DNA from: Chondrus crispus
Lineage: Eukaryota; Rhodophyta; Florideophyceae; Gigartinales; Gigartinaceae
Reading direction: 5' to 3'
NCBI RefSeq assembly: GCF_000350225.1
Contig: NW_005179211.1
Coordinates: forward strand, 107,574-171,573
Length of the DNA stretch: 64,000 nt
In this document: positions 1 to 10,144 of the stretch, piece by piece
Numbering within the stretch: position 1 is the first letter of the stretch
Layout: every line of letters begins with the position of its first letter
Program-made: the position numbers and the translations under genes
The notes under the pieces: model-generated
The model's input: only the letters and a program-made list of their open reading frames with translations
Databases searched by the model: none
Told to the model about the DNA's origin: nothing

Positions 1-1212
1 CCTGGAGCAACGTACAGCCCAGTTGATAGGCACTAGCACCCGTGTCGATCATGTACGGCCGACCGTACCGCGGCAATGCTAGGATCGGCGGGGAAATCAT
101 CCTCTCCTTCAACGCTTCGAATGCCTGAAGCTGCGGCTCCGTCGGGTTTTCGAAGTCGGGGTCCGCGTCTTTGCGCGTCATGTCCGTTAATGGACGCGCA
201 ATTTTCGCGAACCCCTTCACGAAGCGGCGGTAGACGTTGCACGCCCCGAGGAACGACTGCACCTGCGTCAGGGTCCTCGGGAACGTGAAAGTTTTGAAAA
301 CGTCCGCTGCCGCGTCGGCGACGCTCAGCTTACCTGGGGAATGACGTGCCCCAGGTAGTGCACCTTCGTTTGGAAGAAGCTACACTTCTTGAGCTTGAGG
401 GAGATTCAGGCGCTCCTCAACAAGCTCAAGACAGTGTCGAGATGCTTCGCGTGGTCTCCGTGCGTACGGGAGAACACGATGACATCATCCAGGTAGACGA
501 GGCATATCTGCCATCGGACGCCAGATAGGATGATGTAGAAGGCACGTGGGAAGGTGGACGGTGCCCCCTTTAGCCCGAACGGCATACGCAAATGGCAAAA
601 CGTTCCCATATGCGTAGTGAACGTGGTCTTGTCCCGGTCTTCCGGAGCGACGGGGATCTGCCAATAACCGGAATTGCAGTCCAACGTCGTGAAGACGGCT
701 GCATCTCCGAGCGAATCGATGCAGTCGTCCATCCGGTGCAGCGGATACGAATCCGCTGCCGTCTTCTCGTTGAGACGCCGGTAGTCCACGCAGAACCGAA
801 GAGAGCCGTCCTTCTTCGGTACGAGCAACACAGGAGACGCCCACTCGGTGCTCGCGGGTTCGATTACCCCTGCGTTCAACATTTTGTTGACTTCCGTGGC
901 GACCATCTCACGCATAGCCGGCCCCTTTCGGTAGGGCATTGAACGTATCGGCTTCGTACCCGGTTCGAGGGGAATGCGGTGTTCGGTCGCTCGGATCGTT
1001 CCGAGCGCACCACTCCACAGACTCGAGTGCTTACGGAGCATCTCGAGCACGTGGCCCCGCAACTTGTCATCGTCGATGTATGACAAGTCGATTTCTTTTT
1101 CCCAATCCTCCGGCGGAATTTTCAGGATCCTTTTTAGAGGCGGGTGCGGTACCCCCTTCCGGCGGCGGGCACTTCGCCGGGCGGACGTCCGTACCGGCTC
1201 CTCTCTCCTCAT
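1..1212 (-). pseudogene. gypsy reverse transcriptase and start of RNase H (frameshifted)
   Basis: The 1212-406 reading frame holds the RT palm and fingers: FCVDYRRLN, then SYPLHRMDDC, FTTLDCNSGYWQIP, MPFGLKGAPSTF and the catalytic box VYLDD followed by VIVFSRTHGDH. The frame then stops with LLRSA near 406. Homology continues in another frame to position 1, where rc(1-60) reads IDTGASAYQLGCTLLQ, the beginning of RNase H with its first acidic residue. A small indel near 406 therefore breaks pol. The catalytic aspartates of RT are present. The N-terminal methionine is not a true start; this is the middle of a polyprotein. Confidence 0.88.
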
Positions 1213-1318
1213 CGGTTGCCCTCCGGGCGGAGCCTGGCCGACCAGCTCCTACCGTTCCGACTTGATCGGTCAAGTCGGTGAGGTGTAGCGCGTGCGCGAT
1301 CCCCTCGGCGACACGACG

Positions 1319-2371
1319 TTAGGGCGTCAAGATCGCGAAGGGGTTGCGCTTCGCGTATCCCACGACGGTGTGCCTCGGAAGCCGCCTCTCCTGTCGCGAA
1401 AAGTTCGCGATGATGGCGTCGAAGGTCTGGTTCGGCAGGAACTCGACAACGCCGTTCGTCAGCCTCACTCCATGTCGGTGTTGGAGTGACGGCTTCGGCT
1501 CCATAAACACGAGGTCCCCTCCCGCAGTGGTGACGCGCACACGGGCCTGCGACCTCGCGGGGATGGTAACCAAGCGGGCGATTCGGATCGCCTGCGGGGC
1601 TTCGTCGCGTGCGTCAGCCCGGCTTGCCTGACGTCCGTGCCGCCTGGTTGGGGGAGTCGGCTCTCCCTTCCCGTCGACGATGGCAACGGAGCCACCTTGA
1701 CGGAGCTCCAACCGTTGACCTTCGATGTCGGTACTTCGTACGTGTATATCGATGAAGGCCGTACCAAGGAGGACCGGTGCGAGCTGGTCCGCTACGACGA
1801 ACGGAATTCGGAACGTCGTGTTCCTCAACCGCACGGCCAGGCGTACGACGGCCGAGAGCTTAAGCGGGTTATTATTTGGACCTGCCAATCGTGGCAGTGG
1901 CGCGTCGCGGATGATGTACCGCGACCAATCGGGAGGAAGGTCGGCCTTCCTTACCAGATTATACCCCGAGCACGTAGCAACGGAGATCGTGCGGGGCTTG
2001 AAGGCATTTCCCTCCGTGGCTATCGAGCCGAGGACGTTGTAAATCTTTGACGTCATAAGGCAAATGACGCCGACCACCTTCGGCGTGCCTGGCTCGGCGA
2101 GATCGTTCCGCCTGGGCCGCCGGCGCCGGTTCCAGCTTCTCTTCTGCGTCCTTCGGCCTTGGTCGCGGGGCGCCCTTCGGTCGGCCGCGTCTCTGCGACG
2201 AGTCGCGTTCGTACGCGGCTTGAATTCTTCTGGCGGCCCCGGATCCCCCTGGGTCGGGCCGCCGGCGCGTTTGATGCGCTTTTTGTTAGGCACGTGGCTC
2301 ACGGTTGCCACAGTGCCTTCCTCCATGTGCGCTGGGCTCACGGTTGCCTCAGCGTCTTCGTCCTTTCGCAC
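1319..2371 (-). pseudogene. gypsy retropepsin region with damaged active site
   Basis: About 350 codons between gag and RT. The middle is a retropepsin-like domain: SVATCSGYNLVRKADLP, then a flap-like stretch and VVADQLAPVLLGTAFID. The last segment corresponds to the second conserved block (FILCEKLSVPLILGADY) of the protease at 28222. In that copy the active site reads SVLDTGAGPNLIRK; here the D-T-G triad is replaced by T-C-S-G, one residue shorter, so the catalytic aspartate is missing. The N-terminal third is basic and low in complexity, with imperfect repeats around ATVS. The C-terminal third resembles the linker before RT in related elements. Cleavage activity is unlikely. Confidence 0.72.
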
Positions 2372-2962
2372 CGAGCTTACGAGTGTCTCGGTGCGCTTGT
2401 GCGGGGTTGAGGGGAATGATATCGGTAAACATTCCCCTCCCCCGCCGGGGACAAATAGGGGCGAGTCTAGGTTGGTGTGACAAGACGGTTCACGCGACCG
2501 CGCGAACGTAACCGTCTTTACGGGGTTTTGGAACTACCCGAGCCGTCATTGCTATTCGCTTGTCTATCGGTTGCTAGCGCGTCGACGGCCCCTGGCTGCG
2601 CGGATGGGGACGGTTTCCCCACCCCGGCCGGGCATCTTCTACAGCGTAATCGGACACTTCGTGGCCTTGGATTGCAACGTCCAGCCGTTGCAATATTCGA
2701 GGGGCGGAGAGAACGAGCTCTCCTCCGCCTCCTTCCGTGGGCTGGGGGTACGTTTCCCCAGCCCAATCTTGGAGGTACATGATGGCGTTCTGTACCCCTT
2801 GGGGCAACGGGGGTCGGCCCGGTCGCCTCGCCCATCTCGACGGGGATATCGCGTATCCATCCGACGAGGGTCACGTCGATCCCTTTGATCGGTCCCCGGG
2901 TATCGGTACCCGCCTTTACGTGGGGCAAAACGGACGCCCCCACCCGATCGGCTCGGGTCACC

Positions 2963-4222
2963 TCAGCGCGGGCCTCGGTCTGCCCGCGTGGACTGCTGGA
3001 TGAGATTGCGCATTCCGGGGCGCGTCTCCATCTGATAGGGGTAGTTCCTGTACGCCGTGAACTGTCGTTGTTCAGGCGAGAGGAACTGGCACGCGTACAT
3101 GGCGTGGCCGTACGTCCGACACAGCCAAAAAATGTACGCGCTGCCGTCGGTCGACGCGAACGTCGCAGAGTGGCGTGCCTCCTCATCGGTGAGTCGAGGC
3201 ACGTTAGGCAGCTCGCGGTCTCCTTCTCGACGGGAGATATCCAGCTCGGCCATGTTGTGGCTCGGACCAGGCGTGGCCTTCGGCGTGTGCGCGAACGCCG
3301 TTGCGAAGCTTCCGGTCGAACCGGTGGAAGCTGGCGTAGGAGGTCGGCCTCCTGCCCGGTCGAAGCCTTGTGTAATTAGGACAGGGTCGGCCTGCCACTC
3401 ATCTTCTCCAATGTGGAGGGCGGTCGCCGGCGAACTCGTTCCGTGCGACCTTGGAGTTCGGACTCCCATCGCTGCCGGCTTCGGGTCCAGCAGCGGCAAC
3501 CCGCGACGAGCGCGGTAGGTTGTACCCTCGGCCGTTGCGATACGGCGAATAGTTGAGAGTTCGGTCTTCTGTTGTCCAGGCAACCTTTGCATCCTCTCTG
3601 CCACTGCGGCCCGGGTCGCAGTGGACAACCCGCGCACGAAGTAGTGCGCGAGGGCTCGTTCTGAGAACACGGCCGTGCATCGGAACGCGGCGGATTCCAG
3701 CCGGTCTGCGAACGTGTTCTCGGTTTCGTGAGGGAGCTGTCGCGCCGATGCGACAGCATCAAACGCTTCCCCTAACACGTCTTCGGTTAGGTAACATTTG
3801 ACAAATTGGTTGACGAGACCAGGCCAGCTCGTGTCGTCGTGGAGCTGGCCGGCGCGGAGGGCGCGCATGGTGTAACTCGTATACAACCGCTCCGCGTCCC
3901 TCTCGAGGAAGTGAGCGAAGACACGGATTGCCACACCTTCGGTCAGGTGCTGGGAATTGAAGGTTATGCGGATATCCTTCAGGAACGGGAGCAACTGAAT
4001 CGCGTCAGTACCGTCGAAGCTCCTCATCGTGGGACGGAGCCCACGGCATGGTTGGACGTACTTCGCGATCCGTCCCGCGTCACCCGAGGTAACGGGCCTC
4101 GAGGTGTTGTCCAACCGATACATGCGGTAGTTCGCGACGGCGCTGAACTCCTGTATCATGGTGTGGACGTGCTCGAGCCCGGGTTCGGCGGGGCCCCACG
4201 TTCCGAACGGCGTGACGGGCAA
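2963..4222 (-). CDS. gypsy gag, main capsid part
   Basis: About 420 codons. The core RSFDGTDAIQLLPFLKDI... ADRLESAAFRCTAVF... HYFVRGLSTATRAAVAE is typical of gypsy capsid (retrotrans_gag-like). The C-terminus has a degenerate zinc knuckle, WLCRTYGHAMYAC, in which the CX2CX4HX4C spacing is not met. The upstream gag half (5077-4268) is in the same reading frame and separated only by a TAG at 4268-4270. The homologous position in the element at 49.3 kb encodes Q (GGYQPVDLTA), so a CAG to TAG change is likely. Gag would form the particle that packages the element RNA. Confidence 0.82.
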   Translation of the reverse strand: MPVTPFGTWGPAEPGLEHVHTMIQEFSAVANYRMYRLDNTSRPVTSGDAGRIAKYVQPCRGLRPTMRSFDGTDAIQLLPFLKDIRITFNSQHLTEGVAIRVFAHFLERDAERLYTSYTMRALRAGQLHDDTSWPGLVNQFVKCYLTEDVLGEAFDAVASARQLPHETENTFADRLESAAFRCTAVFSERALAHYFVRGLSTATRAAVAERMQRLPGQQKTELSTIRRIATAEGTTYRARRGLPLLDPKPAAMGVRTPRSHGTSSPATALHIGEDEWQADPVLITQGFDRAGGRPPTPASTGSTGSFATAFAHTPKATPGPSHNMAELDISRREGDRELPNVPRLTDEEARHSATFASTDGSAYIFWLCRTYGHAMYACQFLSPEQRQFTAYRNYPYQMETRPGMRNLIQQSTRADRGPR

Positions 4223-4267
4223 CGTTCGGACGTCGACGGGGCCGGGAGGCGCGGTAAGATCCGCTGG

Positions 4268-5077
4268 CTAGTAGCCGCCCCAGCGAGGATCGAAGGGGAG
4301 AATCGGTTCCCCTGATCCGCGGGCGACTCCTCCGCGACCATGGTCGGGTTCGTTCGGTACCCGTCGGGACTGCCGCATGCTTCCGGATGCATACGGCAGG
4401 GCTTGAGTCCCGGACGCAAAGTTCGCGTCCGTCGTCGGCTTGAGGTCCTCCGCCCTCCGACTGGTGACGGCTCCAGTCGGGGGCCACTCCTGCGCTCCGG
4501 ATGCGCCCGGAGGAACAGTGGCACCGGGCCTACTCGAGCGGGCTCCGGGCGGCCTCTCGGCCGAGGTCTGTTCCATCTCACGGGCACGGCGGCGCGTTGA
4601 GTTGAGCTCCGCCGCCATGTGCGCGAACGCTCCCATCTGTTCGGCTGATGGGAAGGGTTGCGGGTCGCGTCGGACCCCGGAGTTTGCACTCACGGGTTGA
4701 CCCGCAACGTCCATGGCGGGGGAATCAATGCGCGCCTCTTCGACCAGTACCAAACGGGACTGTAGCTGGTCGACGAGGGCGCGCAGATTCTCCAAGGACT
4801 GAGTTACGCGCTCAAACCTTCCTTCGCGGAGGGAGCGCAACTCATCCATACAGCGGGCGTAGACGCTGTCGGAGACGTCGATACGGAGGGATGTCCGGAC
4901 ATCCTCCATATACTCCGCGATGCGATCGTACATCTCGCGAGCGCGTCCTTCGGAGAAGTCGGGCGACGGTTCGCGGTCTCGAGGACCAGCGTCGCCGTCG
5001 CCGACTCGGACGCGGAGCGCGGCCTCTCGCACATCGGCGGGTTCGGAGCGAATCGAGGTGGGATATTCGCCACTCAT
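4268..5077 (-). CDS. gypsy gag, N-terminal part ending at an in-frame TAG
   Basis: About 269 codons: acidic N-terminus starting MSGEYPTSIR, helical segment EGRAREMYDRIAEYMEDV with likely coiled coil through LENLRALVDQLQSRLVL, then a low-complexity Pro/Ser/Gly region. The same order is seen in the copy at 50509-49729, where MSEGSEPSIHS opens the frame, supporting the start. It lies about 80 bp inside the LTR end, the usual leader length for a compact gypsy element. The frame is contiguous with the gag core apart from the TAG. Confidence 0.8.
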   Translation of the reverse strand: MSGEYPTSIRSEPADVREAALRVRVGDGDAGPRDREPSPDFSEGRAREMYDRIAEYMEDVRTSLRIDVSDSVYARCMDELRSLREGRFERVTQSLENLRALVDQLQSRLVLVEEARIDSPAMDVAGQPVSANSGVRRDPQPFPSAEQMGAFAHMAAELNSTRRRAREMEQTSAERPPGARSSRPGATVPPGASGAQEWPPTGAVTSRRAEDLKPTTDANFASGTQALPYASGSMRQSRRVPNEPDHGRGGVARGSGEPILPFDPRWGGY

Positions 5078-5140
5078 CTCGACGCATACGGACGCGGAGG
5101 TAAACGATAGTCTTCTCGGTTCGATCTTGAGAGTCTTCTA

Positions 5141-5154
5141 GGTCGGGAGACCAC
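5141..5154 (-). other. Candidate primer binding site
   Basis: Directly inside the LTR the minus strand reads GTGGTCTCCCGACC. It begins with TGG after one spacer base, as expected for a site complementary to a tRNA 3' CCA end. The block GTGGTCTCCCG recurs next to the family A LTR at 50554 and the family B LTR at 26027. The tRNA was not identified. Confidence 0.55.
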
Positions 5155-5762
5155 TGTAGTATAATCACCCCCAACGACGAGGGGGGTGAGTACTGACAGT
5201 TCGGAAAGACCCCGATCGGCGGGAAGATAGAAGCGCGGCCCACCCACGGTACCGAGCACGGGCTCGAGGTAGCGGTGGTGGAGCGGGATCGGGGAGGACA
5301 CGCGCACGCGCGAGCGGTTCTACGCCTCGACGCCCCGGAGCGGTACTGGGTGACGATCCAGTACCGACGGGCGGAGGCGGAGCCGGCTCGTGGGCGTGCT
5401 GTGCGCGTCCTCAACCAGCGCGCGGTGCTACTCCTAGGTAAAACGGACGGAAATACCTCAGAGTAAGCGGGCGGACCAAGGTGGAGGATCCTTGACAAGT
5501 CCGTCCTTGTCGTCCTCCACCGCCGGCGGTCCGCTCATATTTAGTATACAGAGTTACCTATCATAACATTACAGTAGTGCAGGTCGGCCTGCCCTGTAGT
5601 GCTGTCAGCCGCCGGGGCTGGCAGCACACGTGTCGTACACGTGTGCGCGCGCCCCCGTACACGTGTAGTACACGTGTGCGCGCGCGCTGAAGTACTGTAG
5701 AGCTCGTGCTCTACAGTTATAAATCTAATCTAAATCTAATTCCGGGAGGGGGATATGCTACA
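5155..5762 (-). repeat. LTR, family A
   Basis: Plus-strand borders are TGTAGTATAATC at 5155 and GATATGCTACA ending at 5762, giving TG...CA ends with near-perfect terminal inverted repeats. It is related over its length to 34854-35439 and 50554-51140 and more distantly to 21755-22431. It contains several ACACGTGT palindromes (about 5620-5690) and a hairpin formed by CTGTAGAGC and GCTCTACAG (about 5695-5716). Oriented as the 5' LTR of the minus-strand element on its left. Confidence 0.88.
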
Positions 5763-7745
5763 AGTGCCAACCGGGAGACCTGGACAAAGACGTTGGAGAA
5801 CAAAAGCACGAACCCCTAGCATTTCTGGGTGCAGCTTTTAAGGGCACCGAGGAGTGGTGGACGACCTTCGAGAAAGAAGCTTATGCAATATATCAGGTGT
5901 TTCAAAAATTAGACTACTTATTCTTGTGTGAAGAAAAGACACATGTGCACACAGACCATCGGAACTTACTTTTCGATTTTAATCCGCTTGCCCTAGACAC
6001 CACACTTGGAAGGCATATTGTCAACAAGGTACAACGATGGGGACTATTCCTATCGCGATTTTTATATGTAATCGAACACATTGAAGGGACAAACAATATC
6101 ATGGCAGACACTCTAACCAGATGGTGCCGCGGTTACCGAGGAAAAAGACTGGCAGTGAAGCGCAAAACACATTTGATTTTGGAACAAGATATATTATAGT
6201 CGCCAATGGACAAAGATTTCGAGTGGCCTACAGTACCAATGATCCGGAGCTGTCAGGAAAATCACAGAAACGATAAAGCCAGTAACGCGAACAGGGACGC
6301 CGAGGATGGTTTGCGGATGATTGCAGATACAGTATGGGTGCCTTATGCAGCAGCCGAGCTACAGCTGAAAGTTTTGGTCGTGGCTCACTGCGGTGCCAGC
6401 TGCTATAGATCAATCGAGTACACGGTCAGTATACTGAAGGGCTACTGTAGTTGGACGTCTATCAAGAAAGATTGTGCTGAGTTCGTCAAGAGTTGTATAC
6501 ACTGCTTGACAGCCAAGACGGAGCACAAGATAACCCGCCCAATATCAAGTACGGTGCACGCCAGAAAGCCAAATGAGATCATACACTTTTACTTCTTGTA
6601 CATGGGGCCAAACACTGACGACTACAAGTACGCCTTGGTCATCAGAGACGACTTGTCCTCATACCTGTGGATTTGCCCAGCCATAAATGCAGATGCGGTG
6701 ACCACAGCACGTGAGCTTGGCAGGTGGATCAGAACGTTTACAGTCATGAACGGGTGGGTGAGTGATCAAGGTTCACATTTCAAAAACAGAGTGATGAATG
6801 AACTCGCACACGATCACAACATCAAGCATCTATTTACTGTTGCATACTCGCCGTGGGTCAATGGGACTGTTGAGAGATGTATGAAGACTATCCAGGAAGC
6901 GTACCGGTGTCTGCAGTCAAAACTCCAATTGGGGCCTCAAGATTGGCCTTCCGCAATCGGAATGATCATGACAGCTCTTAATGAAACGCCGTTAAAAATA
7001 CTTGGTATAAGGGCCGACGGTGTATATCGCTCGCCGCTTGAAGTCATGACCGGCATCAAGCCGACACGCGTAATGATTCACACAACATATCTTGCAGAAA
7101 ATTGGCCGCAAGTACGCAGTTCGGAGAAGAGCAAGACAATGCAACTGTTAGAGATCAACAAATTACAGAATGATTTTGACAACATGCACCGGGATGTAGA
7201 GCGCAGGGTTTCTTCTAATCGTGCAAAACAAATCCAACACCACAACAAGAATACAAACATCATCATCACAAACTTCTTTCTGTGTTGGTGATTTCGTGCT
7301 AGTACGTCGAGCGCAGGATAAGGGTCATAAACAGTCTTTCCGCTGGATAGGTCCGCGCGGCGTAGCAAAGGTGGTCAGTGAAATCGTTTACGCAGTTGAG
7401 AGTTTGGGGACTCACCAAATGGAGCAAGTACACGCCGCCCGGATGATACTGTTTCGCGCAAAAATGGATGACAAGAAGGTTTCAGCTAAGTTGATGAAGC
7501 ATGCTGAGCATAGCGAGGCAAGATTTGAGATGATTGAGAAGTTAATGGATATAACAGGTACAAGAAAACAGAGGATCTGGATCCAATTCCAGTGGCTCGG
7601 CCTTCCCGATAGGCGAGATTGGACTTGGCAGCCCCTAAAGGAACTGTTTGAGGACGTACCGGATATGGTAAGGCAGTTCCTGGACGCCACAAAGAAGAAT
7701 CGTGTCTCAAGAGAGGCAAAGGCAGAACTAGAGCTGCCCAAATGA
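5763..7745 (+). pseudogene. Second gypsy element remnant: RNase H end, integrase, chromo-like C-terminus
   Basis: Reading starts just right of the family A LTR with the RNase H tail HEPLAFLGAAFKG (about 5810), EKEAYAIYQVFQ, HTDHRNLLFDF and MADTLTRW (5897-6199). After a stop, 6206-7291 encodes integrase: a zinc-binding region with SCIHC, then PNEIIHFYFLYMG, VSDQGSHFKNR and SPWVNGTVERCMKTI. The first catalytic Asp (HFDF in related elements) is Tyr here and the second zinc-ligand His appears replaced, so it is probably inactive. A frameshift near 7240-7290 leads to 7221-7745, with SFCVGDFVLVRR and a C-terminal chromo-like segment (IQFQWLGLPDRRDWTWQPL). Its overall style matches gypsy elements known from oomycetes (recollection, not a search). 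Confidence 0.85.
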
Positions 7746-8129
7746 TGTCTTCGCTGCGCAAAGCCATGGGGCGATGTAGAATTATGTCAGCCCCAGCTCC
7801 GCCACAATGTTCAAGGAGAATAGCTGTCACTCGTGTACACCTGGACAGAACAGCACGCATGGAGAAGGGGGGAGACAGATGACCAACAGCCTGCATTCAT
7901 GAGCCAACTGTAGACCGGAGAGGCTGACACGAAATATCATGGAATGGAAGTAAAATAGAAAGAGAATAGAGTGCAGGAGCACGCGGGACCTCGGAAGATG
8001 AGGAACCGGACATCGTTGTGTTGAGCAATTCTACGTTCTAACCCCTCACGTTTAGCTCTAGCTGCCCAGGCGTCTAAAACTCTCAATCAGGACAATCATG
8101 GAACCATTAGCTGGAAATCTCAAGTCCAA
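7746..8129. other. Non-coding stretch between two retroelement remnants
   Basis: No convincing frame or repeat seen. Possibly the 3' non-coding end of the gypsy remnant and interior copia sequence too decayed to read. Confidence 0.4.
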
Positions 8130-8325
8130 GGTTTAAGAAACGTGAAGCATGTGGGAATTTGGTACGCATTTGTGAAGGAACCAGTCGAGAATGGAAACAT
8201 TCAAGTCCATTACACACCGTCGGAAGAGAACCTTGCCAATTCTCTTACAAAGAATTTGGTGGGAGCGTCTTTTGCTAACCACCGCGAGAAGCTTCACGTG
8301 ATTCCCGCATTAGCACGAGGGGGCG
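8130..8325 (+). pseudogene. Ty1/copia pol C-terminal fragment (RNase H end)
   Basis: About 65 codons: KHVGIWYAFVKEPVENG, then YTPSEENLANSLTKNL and a terminal RGGVLE. This is the characteristic end of copia polyproteins (KHIDIRYHF..., ADIFTK, RGGVLE). A purine-rich GCACGAGGGGGCG at 8313-8325 would be the polypurine tract, abutting the LTR. Everything upstream of RNase H is missing or unrecognisable. Confidence 0.85.
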
Positions 8326-8679
8326 TGTTGGAGTAGAAACTCCGCCCTTACTGCATGGAGCTCCATTGATAATGGCTATTGGCGTTGTTGAGGATACAGT
8401 TGTACACCTCAGCTCTTCCTGTCCGGTTCTACAAAAGAATGAAGTAACACGTTAGCACTTTAATGTAGTGACAGCAAAGGTAGATTGGATTAAGTGTAAT
8501 TGGACCCGTAGTCAATGGCCCTATACAATAAGTTAGAGTATTGATTTCCTCAATGCAGCAGAATTGAGACCGAGTACCTCACATGATCTGGAACGCACTG
8601 AGACCTTATCTGCAGATGAAATGTAGTATAAATTAGGTCTCGTGCAGCAACTCTAGGAGATAAATCGATACCTACAACA
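8326..8679 (+). repeat. Copia 3' LTR
   Basis: Begins TGTTGGAGTA directly after the polypurine tract and can be closed at CCTACAACA (8679), giving TGTTG/CAACA inverted ends and 354 bp, a usual copia LTR size. The left border is firm because the pol stop overlaps it. The right border is inferred from the inverted ends; no second copy is in the window. Confidence 0.65.
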
Positions 8680-8942
8680 CAGAAAAGTGGTATCTTCTTT
8701 TGAAAATGGATAAATAATATGTAGGGTTCAGATTTCGAGAGTTAGACAGACACCTGTTTCGCGAAAAGGTTCCAGTCATCGATAACGGTAAGAGAGGACC
8801 ACTGGGCACATGGGGAAATGTCCCGTCCAGGACAGAGGAAGGAGTGGCACCCAAGATATAGGTAGTAGTCATATCCATCAGTTGCATTGCAGAGGAAATC
8901 GGAGCTCCTAATGTTCTTGCTTATCAAAGTTTGAACTCGAGC
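8680..8942. other. Intergenic, nothing recognised
   Basis: Short AT-rich spacer between the copia LTR and the 3' end of the membrane-protein gene. It may hold that gene's 3' UTR (minus strand). Confidence 0.4.
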
Positions 8943-10058
8943 TCAACGCCAACCAACGTCAAGTCCGTCAGAAGCAGTTTCATGGCCGGATTTCGGACTG
9001 CTTTTAAGCATACTCAGAAGTGATTTCTCGTCACATGCAATCGGTCTTGCCCCATTGTGATAAAGAACGAGCATCCACACAGTAACTCCAGCGGCAACGA
9101 AGATTATCCACGACGTCGGTATAACCCACCATAAATTGATGGTGGTTATATTCACATCGTTGACAGGAACTTTCATGCGAGTTCGAGTTTCCACTGCGTA
9201 CGCAGCTCCAAAGACGGACCTTACCAGGTCTTCCCCAGTCATGGCATATATGTTTGTCCAGTCCCCGATGTCTTCTCTACGTACTCCGATTTTCCGACAT
9301 CTCACGGATTGCTCGGAAGCCACATTGCCTCTCAGCATTCTGTTGGCACAATGCCATGCTTCGTCGTCAACGTAAGCTATTCCTTCACAAGACTCATATG
9401 ATATAACGTTCTCGTTTTCATATGGACCATTGCACACCAACTCAGCATTTTCACATTGAAGCATCGACTTATACAATTCTCTCAACGGTGTCTCCTTACA
9501 TTCTCCCACTGCGACGACAATATCTTCATACGATAGCGCAAGAGTTTTGACGTAAACTCCTGCGGTATACTTGTTGTAGCAGAGACCATCGATTACAGAA
9601 TTGAAACGAACCTCTCCGTCCTCAGACCCAGCACACTGCAAGTAAACTTCTGAGGCATTGAACAACCTTTCAACAGTCAAGTTAGTTAGAATGCCTGGTT
9701 GGCGCACAGTTACATCCCTTTCAACTAGTGTTGTCGTTGAACGTCCTTGCAACCCGAAGTTACTCAGGAAGATTGCAATTATAGCTGATATACGAAGCAA
9801 AATCAGTAAGATGCGACATCGACCAGATTTCATTACTATTCCTCCGCCGATATGAGGTACGGAGAATGGAAGAAGGGAGATTTCGTCCACTTGTCCCACG
9901 CGAGAGTGGTTGCACATTCCCGATATCCTTGATGTAATGTGCATAATGAGCGCAATGAGAAGGATATCGAAAACGAGGAAGTTCAGTGAGGTGGTGATTT
10001 CAGAGGCAACGGGAATGTCAGCTGAAAACATTATACCTGAGCCTTCGTCTGTCTCCAC
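8943..10058 (-). CDS. Unknown membrane protein with cysteine-rich ectodomain
   Basis: Uninterrupted 371-codon frame. Hydrophobic helices lie at about residues 24-42 (FLVFDILLIALIMHI), 83-102 (ILLILLRISAIIAIFLSNF) and 307-333 (WWVIPTSWIIFVAAGVTVWML). The 200-residue loop between helices 2 and 3 has eight cysteines (about 142, 160, 187, 202, 209, 224, 237, 254) and N-glycosylation sequons NLT, NAS and NIT, so it is probably extracytoplasmic and disulfide-bonded. A short polar tail follows. A TATA box lies about 80 bp upstream. No known family was recognised, and no transposon domain is present. It is one of very few unbroken host-like frames in the window, so it is likely a functional gene. Confidence 0.75.
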   Translation of the reverse strand: METDEGSGIMFSADIPVASEITTSLNFLVFDILLIALIMHITSRISGMCNHSRVGQVDEISLLPFSVPHIGGGIVMKSGRCRILLILLRISAIIAIFLSNFGLQGRSTTTLVERDVTVRQPGILTNLTVERLFNASEVYLQCAGSEDGEVRFNSVIDGLCYNKYTAGVYVKTLALSYEDIVVAVGECKETPLRELYKSMLQCENAELVCNGPYENENVISYESCEGIAYVDDEAWHCANRMLRGNVASEQSVRCRKIGVRREDIGDWTNIYAMTGEDLVRSVFGAAYAVETRTRMKVPVNDVNITTINLWWVIPTSWIIFVAAGVTVWMLVLYHNGARPIACDEKSLLSMLKSSPKSGHETASDGLDVGWR

Positions 10059-10136
10059 GTATCCTCGCGTTTTATCCGAGTTGACGATCGATGCTTCACT
10101 GTGAATAGAGGCACAACGGCTTTAAGCAGAAGTCCC

Positions 10137-10144
10137 TTTATATA
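10137..10144 (-). promoter_or_regulatory. TATA box of the membrane-protein gene
   Basis: The minus strand reads TATATAAAGG here, 79 bp upstream of the ATG at 10058. The spacing matches the other intact genes in the window. Confidence 0.6.

Larger units (their letters stand above)
1..5762 (-). mobile_element. Ty3/gypsy LTR retrotransposon (family A), truncated by the window start
   Basis: Minus-strand element read from the LTR at 5155-5762 leftwards: gag (5077-2963), protease region (2371-1319), reverse transcriptase (1212-406) and the start of RNase H (about 90-1). Integrase and the far LTR lie outside the window. The gag-protease-RT-RNase H order is that of Ty3/gypsy (Metaviridae). Its relative at 34854-51140 ends pol with a chromodomain, so this copy is probably a chromovirus too (inference). 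It carries a stop in gag, a frameshift in RT and a damaged protease motif, so it looks non-autonomous. Its LTR lies directly against the RNase H frame of a different gypsy element (5763-7745), a nested insertion. Confidence 0.9.

Noticed and set aside
2518-3186. Extra gag or accessory gene on the minus strand
   Set aside because: It overlaps the gag C-terminus in another frame, is Arg/Pro-rich and lacks a domain; probably a G+C-driven shadow.
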